A stretch of 47,211 nucleotides of DNA from Rhodoferax sp. (GTDB lineage Bacteria > Pseudomonadota > Gammaproteobacteria > Burkholderiales > Burkholderiaceae_C). Made by a program: the position numbers and the translations under genes. Where the stretch lies: positions 1-47,211 of the forward strand of contig NZ_JAUYQD010000067.1 of NCBI RefSeq assembly GCF_030697375.1, written 5' to 3'. The notes below the pieces were generated by a model, which saw only the letters and a list, made by a program, of their open reading frames with translations, ran no database searches and had not been told where the DNA came from. This document shows, piece by piece, positions 23,964 to 31,240 of this stretch; positions within the stretch are counted from its first letter, which is position 1, and every line of letters begins with the position of its first letter.

Positions 23964-24645
23964 CGCTCCCCCCCACAACGACGAGCCTTTGGGTCTGACC
24001 GTGCATTCCATGCCCGCGCCGGCCCAGGTGGCGGCCACCGACAGCGCCCGCACCCGGATGGGCCGCTGGAAAATGCTGCTGGTTTTTTTGATCTGTGCCA
24101 GCCCGGTCATTGCGTCCTACTTCACCTATTACGTGATCCGCCCTGAAGGCCGTCGCAATTTCGGCGATCTGGTGGATCCGCAGCGCCCCTTGCCGGACCT
24201 GGTGGGCACGCCTCTGGCGGGGCCCCCCGTGAATTTGCGCACGCTCAAGGGGCAGTGGCTTTTGGTCAGTGTGTCGTCCGGCGCCTGCGACGCCGCCTGT
24301 GCCCGCCACTTGTACCTGCAGCGCCAGTTGCGCGAAGGGCTGGGCAAAGAAAAAGACCGTCTGGACTGGGTCTGGCTGGTCAGCGACGCAACGCCCGTGG
24401 CCGACGAACTCAAGCCCGCCCTCCAAGAGGCCACCGTGGTGCGCCTGCCCGCCGCCGACTTGGCGCGCTGGCTGGAGCCGCAACAGGGCCATGCGCTTTC
24501 CGAGCACCTTTATTTGGTGGACCCCCTGGGCAACTGGATGCTGCGTTTTCCACCGCAACTCGATGCCCAGAGTGCACCCCAGGCCAAGCGCGACCTGGAC
24601 CGCCTGCTGCGCGCTTCCGCCTCCTGGGACACGGCAGGCCGCTGA
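23956..24645 (+). CDS. Membrane-anchored SCO-like protein of unknown role
   Basis: A 229-residue protein with a proline-rich N-terminus, one membrane helix (about 38-58, MLLVFLICASPVIASYFTYYV) and a periplasmic thioredoxin-like domain. A C-x-x-x-C pair lies in S-G-A-C-D-A-A-C-A near 112-116, and a later His sits in S-E-H-L-Y-L-V-D-P-L-G-N-W. SCO copper chaperones use the same C-x-x-x-C plus His layout, with the His also just before an x-x-D-x-x-G turn. I infer a divergent SCO-like thiol or copper protein. Its frame overlaps the surf1 stop, and ctaA follows after 33 nt. A true SCO is encoded at 26705. Confidence 0.7.
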   Translation: MASAPPHNDEPLGLTVHSMPAPAQVAATDSARTRMGRWKMLLVFLICASPVIASYFTYYVIRPEGRRNFGDLVDPQRPLPDLVGTPLAGPPVNLRTLKGQWLLVSVSSGACDAACARHLYLQRQLREGLGKEKDRLDWVWLVSDATPVADELKPALQEATVVRLPAADLARWLEPQQGHALSEHLYLVDPLGNWMLRFPPQLDAQSAPQAKRDLDRLLRASASWDTAGR

Positions 24646-24678
24646 GGCCTTCTGCACCCACCGGTACCCACACGTCCC

Positions 24679-25800
24679 ATGCACACCTCGCTGTACGACT
24701 TGTCGCCCCTGCTGCGCATGCTCTTGATGGGGCTGCTGCTGGCGGCGGGCCCCCTGCTGTGGGTGGGCCTGCGTAAACGGCGCTCGGCGCCGCTGGGGTG
24801 CTTGCATGCGCTGGCCGTGGTGACCCTGTTTTTAACCTTTGATCTGGTGTTGTTTGGTGCATTCACCCGGTTGACCGACAGCGGCCTGGGTTGCCCCGAT
24901 TGGCCCGGCTGCTATGGCAATGCCACACCGCTGGGGGCCAGCCAGGCCATTGCGGTGGCCCAAACGGCCCTGCCCACCGGCCCGGTCACCGCGGCCAAGG
25001 CCTGGGTGGAAATGGTGCACCGCTACCTGGCGACCGCCGTGGGCGTGTTGATCACCGTATTGGCCGTGGCGGCCTGGCTGCGTGCCAGGGCGCCACGCCG
25101 CACGCCGGTGCCCAAACCCTGGTTGGCCACCGCGAGCTGGGTCTGGGTGTGCATCCAAGGCGCTTTTGGGGCGCTGACGGTCACTATGAAACTCTTTCCC
25201 GCCATTGTCACGCTGCACCTGCTGGGGGGCTACCTCTTGCTGGCGCTGCTCACGGTGCAAACACTTCAGTTGGGGCGGGGAGAGCGCACGCCAGTGCCGG
25301 CGTCTTTGCGCTTCGGCATGCTGGGGGCCCTGGCCATGCTGGTGCTGCAATCCGCCTCCGGGGCCTGGGTCAGCACCAACTACGCGGTATTGGCCTGCAA
25401 CGAGTTCCCGCACTGCCAGGGCAGCTGGTGGCCCGCCATGGATTTTGGGGGCGGTTTTGAGTTCTGGCGCCCCCTGGGCTTGGGCGGCAATGGCGCGCCC
25501 ATCAGCTTTCAGGCGCTCACGGCCATCCACTACAGCCACCGCCTGCTCGCTTTTGCCACCGTGCTGGTGCTGGGCGGCCTGGCTTGGCATGTGAAGTCGC
25601 ACGACGCCCTGCGCAAACCCTTTCTGGCCTTGAGTGCCTTGCTGGCCCTGCAGGTGTTGACGGGCCTGAGCAATGTGCTGTTGGACTGGCCTTTGCTGGC
25701 GGCTGTGCTGCACACCGGTGGCGCAGGTGCGCTGGTGGTGGTGCTGGTGTGGCTGCTGGTTTCTACATCGGGCAAGCGCCCCGCAACCGAGATTTTCTGA
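24679..25800 (+). CDS. ctaA: Heme A synthase (COX15/CtaA)
   Basis: A 373-residue protein with eight or nine membrane helices. Family markers are F-G-A-F-T-R-L-T-D-S-G-L-G-C-P-D-W-P-G-C-Y-G near 58-78, V-H-R-Y-L-A (heme-ligand His), and in the second half N-E-F-P-H-C-Q and H-Y-S-H-R-L-L-A-F. It oxidises the methyl group of heme O to give heme A for the oxidase. The next gene (ctaB) starts immediately after its stop codon. Confidence 0.95.
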   Translation: MHTSLYDLSPLLRMLLMGLLLAAGPLLWVGLRKRRSAPLGCLHALAVVTLFLTFDLVLFGAFTRLTDSGLGCPDWPGCYGNATPLGASQAIAVAQTALPTGPVTAAKAWVEMVHRYLATAVGVLITVLAVAAWLRARAPRRTPVPKPWLATASWVWVCIQGAFGALTVTMKLFPAIVTLHLLGGYLLLALLTVQTLQLGRGERTPVPASLRFGMLGALAMLVLQSASGAWVSTNYAVLACNEFPHCQGSWWPAMDFGGGFEFWRPLGLGGNGAPISFQALTAIHYSHRLLAFATVLVLGGLAWHVKSHDALRKPFLALSALLALQVLTGLSNVLLDWPLLAAVLHTGGAGALVVVLVWLLVSTSGKRPATEIF

Positions 25801-26697
25801 ATGACCGTGAACGCCCATGTCGGCACCCCTTCGGTGGTGCGCCAGTATTACGCGCTGACCAAGCCGCGTGTGATCCAACTGATTGTGTTTTGTGCGCTGA
25901 TCGGCATGGTGCTGGCCGTGCCCGGCGCACCCAGTGGGGCCCAGGTTGGCCTGGCGGCCTGGGCCTGCTTGGGCATCTATCTGGTGGCGGGGGCGGCGGC
26001 GGCCTTCAACTGCATTGTGGAAAAAGGCATTGATGCCAAGATGCGGCGCACCGCCTGGCGTCCCACCGCCCGTGGGGAGCTGGGCGACACGCAGACCTTG
26101 CTGTTTTCCGCGCTGCTGTGTGGGCTGGGCTCCGCCATTTTGTATGTGTGGGTCAATCCCCTGACCATGTGGCTGACCTTTGCCACCTTTGTCGGCTACG
26201 CCGTGGTCTACACCGTGATCCTCAAGCCGCTGACGCCGCAAAACATCGTGATTGGCGGTGCCTCCGGGGCCATGCCACCGGTGCTGGGCTGGGCGGCCAT
26301 GACGGGTGACGTGGGCCCTGAGGCGCTGATCCTGTTTCTCATCATTTTTCTGTGGACCCCACCGCATTTCTGGGCGCTGGCGCTGTACCGGGTGGAGGAC
26401 TACCGCAAGTCGGGCCTGCCCATGCTGCCGGTGACCCATGGCAGCGATTTCACCCGCCTGCAGATTTTGCTCTACACCATTGTGCTGTTTGCGGCCTGCC
26501 TCCTGCCCTTTATTTACGGCTTCAGTTCCTGGCTGTACCTGGCGGCTGCCGTGGCTTTGAGCATCGGGTTTTGTGGCTACGCCTGGGCCTTGCTGCGCCG
26601 CTACTCGGATGCGCTGGCGCGCAGCACCTTCAAGTTTTCCCTGATCCACCTGAGCGCGCTGTTTGCGGCGCTGCTGCTGGACCACTACCTTCTCTGA
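25801..26697 (+). CDS. ctaB: Protoheme IX farnesyltransferase (heme O synthase)
   Basis: A 298-residue UbiA-family prenyltransferase with about nine helices. It has L-T-K-P-R-V-I-Q-L near the N-terminus, the first Asp-rich region modified to N-C-I-V-E-K-G-I-D-A-K-M-R-R-T (usual for heme O synthases, N-x-x-x-D), and Y-R-V-E-D-Y-R-K-S-G-L-P-M-L-P-V as the second. It adds a farnesyl group to heme B. No spacing from ctaA; SCO follows after 7 nt. Confidence 0.95.
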   Translation: MTVNAHVGTPSVVRQYYALTKPRVIQLIVFCALIGMVLAVPGAPSGAQVGLAAWACLGIYLVAGAAAAFNCIVEKGIDAKMRRTAWRPTARGELGDTQTLLFSALLCGLGSAILYVWVNPLTMWLTFATFVGYAVVYTVILKPLTPQNIVIGGASGAMPPVLGWAAMTGDVGPEALILFLIIFLWTPPHFWALALYRVEDYRKSGLPMLPVTHGSDFTRLQILLYTIVLFAACLLPFIYGFSSWLYLAAAVALSIGFCGYAWALLRRYSDALARSTFKFSLIHLSALFAALLLDHYLL

Positions 26698-26704
26698 GGC
26701 AACT

Positions 26705-27316
26705 ATGCACAAACGAAATGCTCTTAAATTGATAGCTGCTTGCGCAATGTCTGCGGGGGCTGCGGGTCTTTTTACTGCCTGTTCCGAGCAAAAGCCCGCG
26801 TTTGTTTCCATCGACCTGACGGGGGCCGATTACGCCAAGAACTTTGAGTTGACCGACCACAACGGCAAAGTTCGGCACCTGCCGGATTTCGCCGGCAAGG
26901 TGGTGGTCTTGTTTTTTGGCTACACCCAGTGCCCCGACGTGTGCCCCACCGCCATGGTGGAGCTGGCGAGCATCAAAAAGGCGCTGGGCCAAGACGGCGA
27001 GCGCCTGCAGGGCCTGTTTGTTTCCATCGACCCCCAGCGCGACACCCCCGAGGTGCTCAAAGCCTATATGGGCAACTTTGACCCCAGCTTCCTGGCCTTA
27101 ACCACCAGCCCCGAGAAGCTGGCGGAGCTGGCCAAGGACTTCAAGGTGTACTACAAAAAGGTGGAAGGCAAAACCCCCACCAGCTACACCATGGACCACT
27201 CGGCGGGCAGCTACGTCTACGACACCAAGGGCCAGCTGCGCCTGTTTACCCGCTACGGCAGCGCCGCCCAGGGCCTGACGGCCGACATCCAGCAGTTGCT
27301 CAAAGAAGCGTCTTGA
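26705..27316 (+). CDS. SCO1/SenC-family copper chaperone, lipoprotein
   Basis: A 203-residue protein of the thioredoxin fold. The copper ligands are C-P-D-V-C near 76-80 in G-Y-T-Q-C-P-D-V-C-P-T and His near 166 in T-M-D-H-S-A. It supplies copper to the CuA site. The signal peptide ends in a lipobox (L-F-T-A-C), so it is anchored by lipid. The core of that signal (N-A-L-K-L-I-A-A-C-A-M-S-A-G-A-A-G) is encoded by a sense copy of the dispersed repeat. ATG at 26705 follows ctaB by 7 nt. It is the last gene of the oxidase cluster and is convergent with the Bug gene. Confidence 0.94.
   Translation: MHKRNALKLIAACAMSAGAAGLFTACSEQKPAFVSIDLTGADYAKNFELTDHNGKVRHLPDFAGKVVVLFFGYTQCPDVCPTAMVELASIKKALGQDGERLQGLFVSIDPQRDTPEVLKAYMGNFDPSFLALTTSPEKLAELAKDFKVYYKKVEGKTPTSYTMDHSAGSYVYDTKGQLRLFTRYGSAAQGLTADIQQLLKEAS
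26720..26766 (+). repeat. Dispersed repeat, copy F (signal peptide of SCO)
   Basis: GCTCT-(7)-ATAGC, TGCTTGCGCA, 7 nt, CGGGGGCTGCGGG. The first arm has one mismatch. It is sense with the gene and forms the hydrophobic core of its signal peptide. Confidence 0.85.
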
Positions 27317-27334
27317 TGGGTGTGGCGGTGGGCG

Positions 27335-28327
27335 TCACTCGGCCTTGATGCCTTGCGCGGTGATGATGCTGCCCAGTACCCCGGTGTCGGCCTTGATGCG
27401 GTTGGCCAGCCCCTCGGCGCTCGTGCCCGCCACCTGCCAGCCCTGCTGAAACAGTTTTTGCCGCATCTCGGGTGAACGGGCGATCTCACTGAACAAGGCC
27501 GACAGCCGGGCCACCACTGGCTTGGGCAGGCTGGTGGGCGCGGCCACCGCGTTCCAGATTTCCAGGTTCAAATCCTTGACACCCGCCTCCGCCAGGCTGG
27601 GCACTTCGGGTGCCAGTGCGCTGCGCACGCTGCTGGTGGTGCCGATGGCTTTGAGCCTGCCCGCCTTGATCTGCGCGTTGGCCAGCGCCGGGGGCAACAG
27701 CGACAGATGCAAATCCCCCGCGATCAGGGCGGTGGCGACCTGCGGGTAGCCGGGGTAGGGGATATGCACCGCCGCCAATCCGGTTTTTGCTTTCAGCAGT
27801 TCCATACCCAGGTGGCCCACGGTGCCCATACCGGGCGTGCCGTAGTTCCATTGGTCGCCCGCAGCCCGAGCCGCCTGCAGGAGTTCCTTGGCCGTGGCGC
27901 CGGGGGCTCCGACAGGTGCGACCAACACCAGGGGCGAAAAACCGATCAGGCTGACCGGCTGCAAATCCTTGCGTGGGTCGTAAGGTAGCTTGGGGTTGAG
28001 CAGCTTGGCAATGGTCATGTTGCCGTTGATCATCAGCCCCAAGGTGTGGCCGTCCGTGGCCTTGGCCACATAGTCGGCGGCGATATTGCCCGCCGCGCCC
28101 ACCTTGTTCTCCACGATCACCGGCTGCCCCAGCGCTTTGGACAGCGGCTCGGCCAATGCGCGCGCGGTCAGGTCGGGCGACGAGCCGCCGGGGAACCCGA
28201 CGATGATGCGCACGGTTTTGGTCGGCCAGGCGGCTGAGGATTCAGTGACTTTTTGGGCGCTAGCCCCCGTAAACACTGCGCAAGCAGCTATGAAAAGAAT
28301 AGCGTTTGTGAAAATGTGGCGTGGCAT
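27335..28327 (-). CDS. Bug-family (TctC-like) periplasmic receptor
   Basis: A 330-residue periplasmic binding protein of the tripartite tricarboxylate transporter type, hugely expanded in betaproteobacteria. Markers are W-P-T-K-T-V-R-I-I-V-G-F-P-G-G-S-S-P-D, V-E-N-K-V-G-A-A-G-N-I-A-A-D and H-I-P-Y-P-G. No tctAB genes are near, so it is an orphan receptor; ligand unknown. The signal peptide core (N-A-I-L-F-I-A-A-C-A-V-F-T-G-A-S-A) is encoded by a sense copy of the dispersed repeat. A second start six codons upstream (28345) lies in the terminator of rpoH, so ATG 28327 is preferred. Confidence 0.9.
   Translation of the reverse strand: MPRHIFTNAILFIAACAVFTGASAQKVTESSAAWPTKTVRIIVGFPGGSSPDLTARALAEPLSKALGQPVIVENKVGAAGNIAADYVAKATDGHTLGLMINGNMTIAKLLNPKLPYDPRKDLQPVSLIGFSPLVLVAPVGAPGATAKELLQAARAAGDQWNYGTPGMGTVGHLGMELLKAKTGLAAVHIPYPGYPQVATALIAGDLHLSLLPPALANAQIKAGRLKAIGTTSSVRSALAPEVPSLAEAGVKDLNLEIWNAVAAPTSLPKPVVARLSALFSEIARSPEMRQKLFQQGWQVAGTSAEGLANRIKADTGVLGSIITAQGIKAE
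28257..28303 (-). repeat. Dispersed repeat, copy G (signal peptide of Bug protein)
   Basis: On the minus strand: GCTAT-(7)-ATAGC with no stop, TGCTTGCGCA, GTGTTTA, CGGGGGCTAGCGC. Near-consensus in all blocks. It is sense with the gene and in the same frame as copy F. Confidence 0.92.
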
Positions 28328-28345
28328 GGAAAAGGTTTCTAGCAT

Positions 28346-28381
28346 GAAAAATGCCCCTGGGGCTGGGGCCAGCAGGGGCAT
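28346..28381 (-). terminator. Intrinsic terminator of rpoH
   Basis: On the minus strand ATGCCCCTG-(13)-CAGGGGCAT forms a 9-bp stem followed by TTTTT. It lies about 45 nt after the rpoH stop and directly before the start region of the Bug gene. Confidence 0.8.
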
Positions 28382-28425
28382 GGTAGTCCAGCTGCAGGGC
28401 TGGAGGTGCTAAAGCAAAGGAACGC

Positions 28426-29367
28426 TTAGGCGTATTCGGCCAGCGCCGTCTTCATCTTCTTCATGGCGGCCACTTCAATCTGGCGGATGCGCTCGGCGCT
28501 CACGCCGTACTCGGCGGCCAGGTCGTGCAGTGTCATGCCGCCCGAGTTGTCGTCATTCACCTTGAGCCAGCGCTCTTCCACGATGCGGCGGCTGCGTGCG
28601 TCCAGGGTGTCCAAGGCGGCAGCAATGCCGTCGGTGGCCAGCACGTCGCGCTGGTGTGCTTCGATGACGGCCATGGGCTCGTGGCTGGTGTCGGTCAGGT
28701 AGGCGATGGGGCCAAAAGCGTCGTCGCCATCGTCCGAGGGGCTGGGGTCCAGCAACACATCGCCGCCGGACAGGCGCGTTTCCATCTCGATCACCTCTTC
28801 GGGCTTGACCTTGAGTTCACGCGCCATGGCGTTGATCTGGTCCGGGCTCAGGGTGTCGCGGTGGGTGCCTGCGTCCGCCGCTGCGTCGTCCGATTTGAAA
28901 CGCTGCTTCATGGAGCGCAGGTTGAAAAACAGCTTGCGCTGGGCCTTGGTGGTGGCCACCTTGACCATGCGCCAGTTTTTCAGGATGTACTCATGGATCT
29001 CGGCCTTGATCCAGTGCATGGCGTAGCTCACCAAGCGCACGCCCTGGTCGGGGTCGAAGCGTTTGACGGCCTTCATCAGACCCACATTGCCTTCCTGGAT
29101 TAGGTCGCCGTGGGGCAGGCCATAACCCAGGTACTGGCGGGAAATCGACACCACCAAACGCAAGTGAGAGAGCACTAACTTACCGGCAGCATCCACATCG
29201 TTATGCAGTTTCAGTTTGCGCGCAAACTCTTGCTCTTCTTCGAGCGTGAGCATGGGCAAGCGGTTGGCAGCCGTAATGTAGGCATCCAGATTACCCAGCG
29301 CCGGTACCATGGACCACGGGTTGGCCAAGGCCAGAGCGGTGTTGGAGGATCCCATTTGCAGTGTCAT
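28426..29367 (-). CDS. rpoH: RNA polymerase sigma-32 factor RpoH
   Basis: A 313-residue heat-shock sigma factor. Region 2 reads H-G-D-L-I-Q-E-G-N-V-G-L-M-K-A-V-K-R-F-D-P, then W-I-K-A-E-I-H-E-Y-I-L-K-N-W-R-M-V-K and the RpoH box Q-R-K-L-F-F-N-L-R, which is specific to sigma-32. Region 4 ends in the helix-turn-helix L-A-A-E-Y-G-V-S-A-E-R-I-R-Q-I-E. The ATG at 29367 has AAGGAG at 7 nt; the upstream ATG in the frame has none. A perfect CIRCE site lies just upstream, so HrcA repression is expected. Confidence 0.96.
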   Translation of the reverse strand: MTLQMGSSNTALALANPWSMVPALGNLDAYITAANRLPMLTLEEEQEFARKLKLHNDVDAAGKLVLSHLRLVVSISRQYLGYGLPHGDLIQEGNVGLMKAVKRFDPDQGVRLVSYAMHWIKAEIHEYILKNWRMVKVATTKAQRKLFFNLRSMKQRFKSDDAAADAGTHRDTLSPDQINAMARELKVKPEEVIEMETRLSGGDVLLDPSPSDDGDDAFGPIAYLTDTSHEPMAVIEAHQRDVLATDGIAAALDTLDARSRRIVEERWLKVNDDNSGGMTLHDLAAEYGVSAERIRQIEVAAMKKMKTALAEYA

Positions 29368-29398
29368 ACCAGAACTCCTTATGTTCATACACTGAATA

Positions 29399-29425
29399 TT
29401 AGCACTCTCTGTGATCGAGTGCTAA
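29399..29425. promoter_or_regulatory. CIRCE element (HrcA operator) upstream of rpoH
   Basis: TTAGCACTC-(9)-GAGTGCTAA, a perfect match to the CIRCE inverted repeat bound by HrcA. On the rpoH strand its right end overlaps a -10-like TAATAT (29401-29396), placing the operator over the promoter. It is 31 nt upstream of the chosen rpoH start. Confidence 0.95.
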
Positions 29426-29521
29426 TGGAAAAGTTCAATTCCCTTGATAGTTTGGGGGACGGTCACACGTCGGGTATTGCCCTAACGCATACAAACACCA
29501 ATTTCTACCCTTGTGTTACGT

Positions 29522-30265
29522 TCAAAGTGTTGGCCCCACCAGTTTGAAGTCAACGAAGATTTCATCCTTCACGGCGAGCAAACCACCCAGGATGGAGTAG
29601 GGCTGAATGCCATAGTCCGTCTGCTTGATGACCAGTGCGCCGCTGACGGAGAGGTGGTCTGGCAGCGCTTCCACCATGAGGGGAACCCATGTGTCGCGGG
29701 TCTGCCCGTGGATTTCGACCCTGACTTGGGCGGCGATTTTGGGTAACTCACCCGTAATTTGCAGGGAATGGATGCGCACCAAGGGGTAGCGGTCGGCTTG
29801 CATGCTGTTGCTTCCCAGCATGTGTTCCCGCGTCCCTTGGATTTGATCGGGTGACAACACGGATGAAAATGCACTGCCCAGGGCTGAGCGGTACTCGGGG
29901 CGGTCTATTTCAAGCTGATCCAGGCGAAACTCCATATCGAAACGCGCCTTGGCTATTTCTTCGGCAGGCAGATAGAGCAAACCCGCAAATTGGGGCGCCG
30001 AAAGCACATGGTTGTGCCCCAGCCTGGCAGCCGCGCCAGACCGAAATACATGTATGCGGACAGCCGAGGCTTGGGGATCCAAGGTGACGACCCGGCCACC
30101 TTGTTCTGCCAGCTTCGCATAGGCAGAGCGCCAATGGGCCGAGTCCATGGCGGCCGGAGCGGCCTGGACAGGCGAGGGACCCTCCGGTGCCACTGCGGTG
30201 CAAGCCAATAAGGCGAACACAGAAGCGACAGCCATCAATCCCAAGGCTAGCCGTTTGGGCTGCAT
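29522..30265 (-). CDS. YceI-like domain lipoprotein
   Basis: A 247-residue protein. The signal peptide ends in a lipobox (F-A-L-L-A-C), followed by a flexible Pro/Ala linker and a lipocalin-like YceI domain: V-R-I-H-V-F-R-S-G-A-A-A-R-L-G-H-N-H-V-L-S, A-R-F-D-M-E-F-R-L-D, and the terminal I-F-V-D-F-K-L-V. The domain binds isoprenoids or other lipids in known members. GGGAGG stands 9 nt before the ATG. It is divergent from paaX-like at 30386, sharing about 120 nt. Confidence 0.8.
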   Translation of the reverse strand: MQPKRLALGLMAVASVFALLACTAVAPEGPSPVQAAPAAMDSAHWRSAYAKLAEQGGRVVTLDPQASAVRIHVFRSGAAARLGHNHVLSAPQFAGLLYLPAEEIAKARFDMEFRLDQLEIDRPEYRSALGSAFSSVLSPDQIQGTREHMLGSNSMQADRYPLVRIHSLQITGELPKIAAQVRVEIHGQTRDTWVPLMVEALPDHLSVSGALVIKQTDYGIQPYSILGGLLAVKDEIFVDFKLVGPTL

Positions 30266-30309
30266 ATTTTGGGGCCTCCCATCCCGCCATGGCAATGCAT
30301 TGAGATGAT

Positions 30310-30353
30310 TTCTTGTATTACACAAAAAATCATATTATGATTGTGTGAGTAAT
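30310..30353 (+). promoter_or_regulatory. Promoter and operator of the paaX-aidB-like operon
   Basis: TTCTTG at 30310-30315 and TATTAT at 30333-30338 form a -35/-10 pair with 17-nt spacing. Over the -10 lies the palindrome ATCATA-T-TATGAT (30329-30341), itself flanked by TTACACA and TGTGAGTAA. The layout fits repression by the first gene product, a PaaX-type regulator. Confidence 0.6.
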
Positions 30354-30385
30354 ATTTAACTACCCGTCACCGAGTGATACTGCCC

Positions 30386-31240
30386 ATGAAGGTTAACCCG
30401 AAAAATCTCATCCTGGAACTTTTGTTGGCGGTGGGCGAGAAGCCCATGACCGCCCGCGAGGCGATTTTGGCCTGCGCCCTCTTTGGCATCAGCGAAAACA
30501 GCCTGCGCGTCACCTTGACGCGGCTGACCGCTGCGAACCTGATTGTGATGGTGGGGCGGGGCGCTTACCGGCTGGGCCCGGCGGCCACCGATCTGGCCGA
30601 CGAGGTGGCCACCTGGCGCACGGTGGAGACCCGGCTGGGGCCGTGGCACGGCGGGTATTTTGGTGTGCACTGCGGTGCACTGGGCCGCAGTGACCGCATG
30701 GCGCTGCAGCGGCGTGAGCGTGCCCTGCAAATGCTGGGCTTTCGGCCCCTCGAGCGCGGTCTGTACATCCGCCCGGACAACCTGATCCCCGGCATCAACG
30801 ACGTGCGCCAACGGCTTTACAAACTGGGCCTGGACCGGGAAGCATCCGTGTTTTTGATCAGCGGCCTGGATGCAGAACGAGAGTCCCAGGCCCAACACCT
30901 GTGGGACAGCGACGCGCTGGCCCCCACCTATGCCCGCTTGCGTGTGCAACTGGAGGCGTGGATGGCCAGTGCGCAGCAGCTCCCGCTGGAAACCGCCGCC
31001 CGCGATGCCTTTTTGGTGGGCGGCAGTGCCATTCACCAACTGGTGTTTGACCCCTTGTTGCCCGAGCCATTTATCGACGCGGCGCAGCGCCACGCATTTA
31101 TCCAGGCCGTGCAACGTTTTGACGAAACCGGCCGCGCCATCTGGATCCGTCTGTTTGACTCCTATGCCGAGGCGTCATCCGCTGCCCAAGCCCTTTCTCA
31201 ACCTGCTGAATTGGAGTCTGACCATGAATCCTCGCATTGA
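30386..31240 (+). CDS. PaaX-family transcriptional regulator
   Basis: A 284-residue regulator. It starts with the PaaX winged-helix region (N-L-I-L-E-L-L-L-A-V-G, A-L-F-G-I-S-E-N-S-L-R-V-T-L-T-R-L) and has the central and C-terminal PaaX domains (R-R-E-R-A-L-Q-M-L-G-F-R-P-L, G-L-Y-I-R-P-D-N-L). PaaX proteins sense acyl-CoA thioesters such as phenylacetyl-CoA. Here no phenylacetate genes follow; the next gene, which overlaps by 17 nt, is an AidB-type dehydrogenase. An in-frame GTG at 30374 is an alternative start. Confidence 0.9.
   Translation: MKVNPKNLILELLLAVGEKPMTAREAILACALFGISENSLRVTLTRLTAANLIVMVGRGAYRLGPAATDLADEVATWRTVETRLGPWHGGYFGVHCGALGRSDRMALQRRERALQMLGFRPLERGLYIRPDNLIPGINDVRQRLYKLGLDREASVFLISGLDAERESQAQHLWDSDALAPTYARLRVQLEAWMASAQQLPLETAARDAFLVGGSAIHQLVFDPLLPEPFIDAAQRHAFIQAVQRFDETGRAIWIRLFDSYAEASSAAQALSQPAELESDHESSH

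Noticed and set aside
24832..26811. 659-codon minus frame opposite ctaA and ctaB
   Set aside because: A GC-rich shadow of two well-supported membrane-protein genes; the composition (His, Gln, Gly, Arg) is typical of antisense frames.
30870..31223. N-terminal extension of the AidB-like frame
   Set aside because: It overlaps the PaaX-type gene out of frame; the AidB fold starts at ATG 31224.
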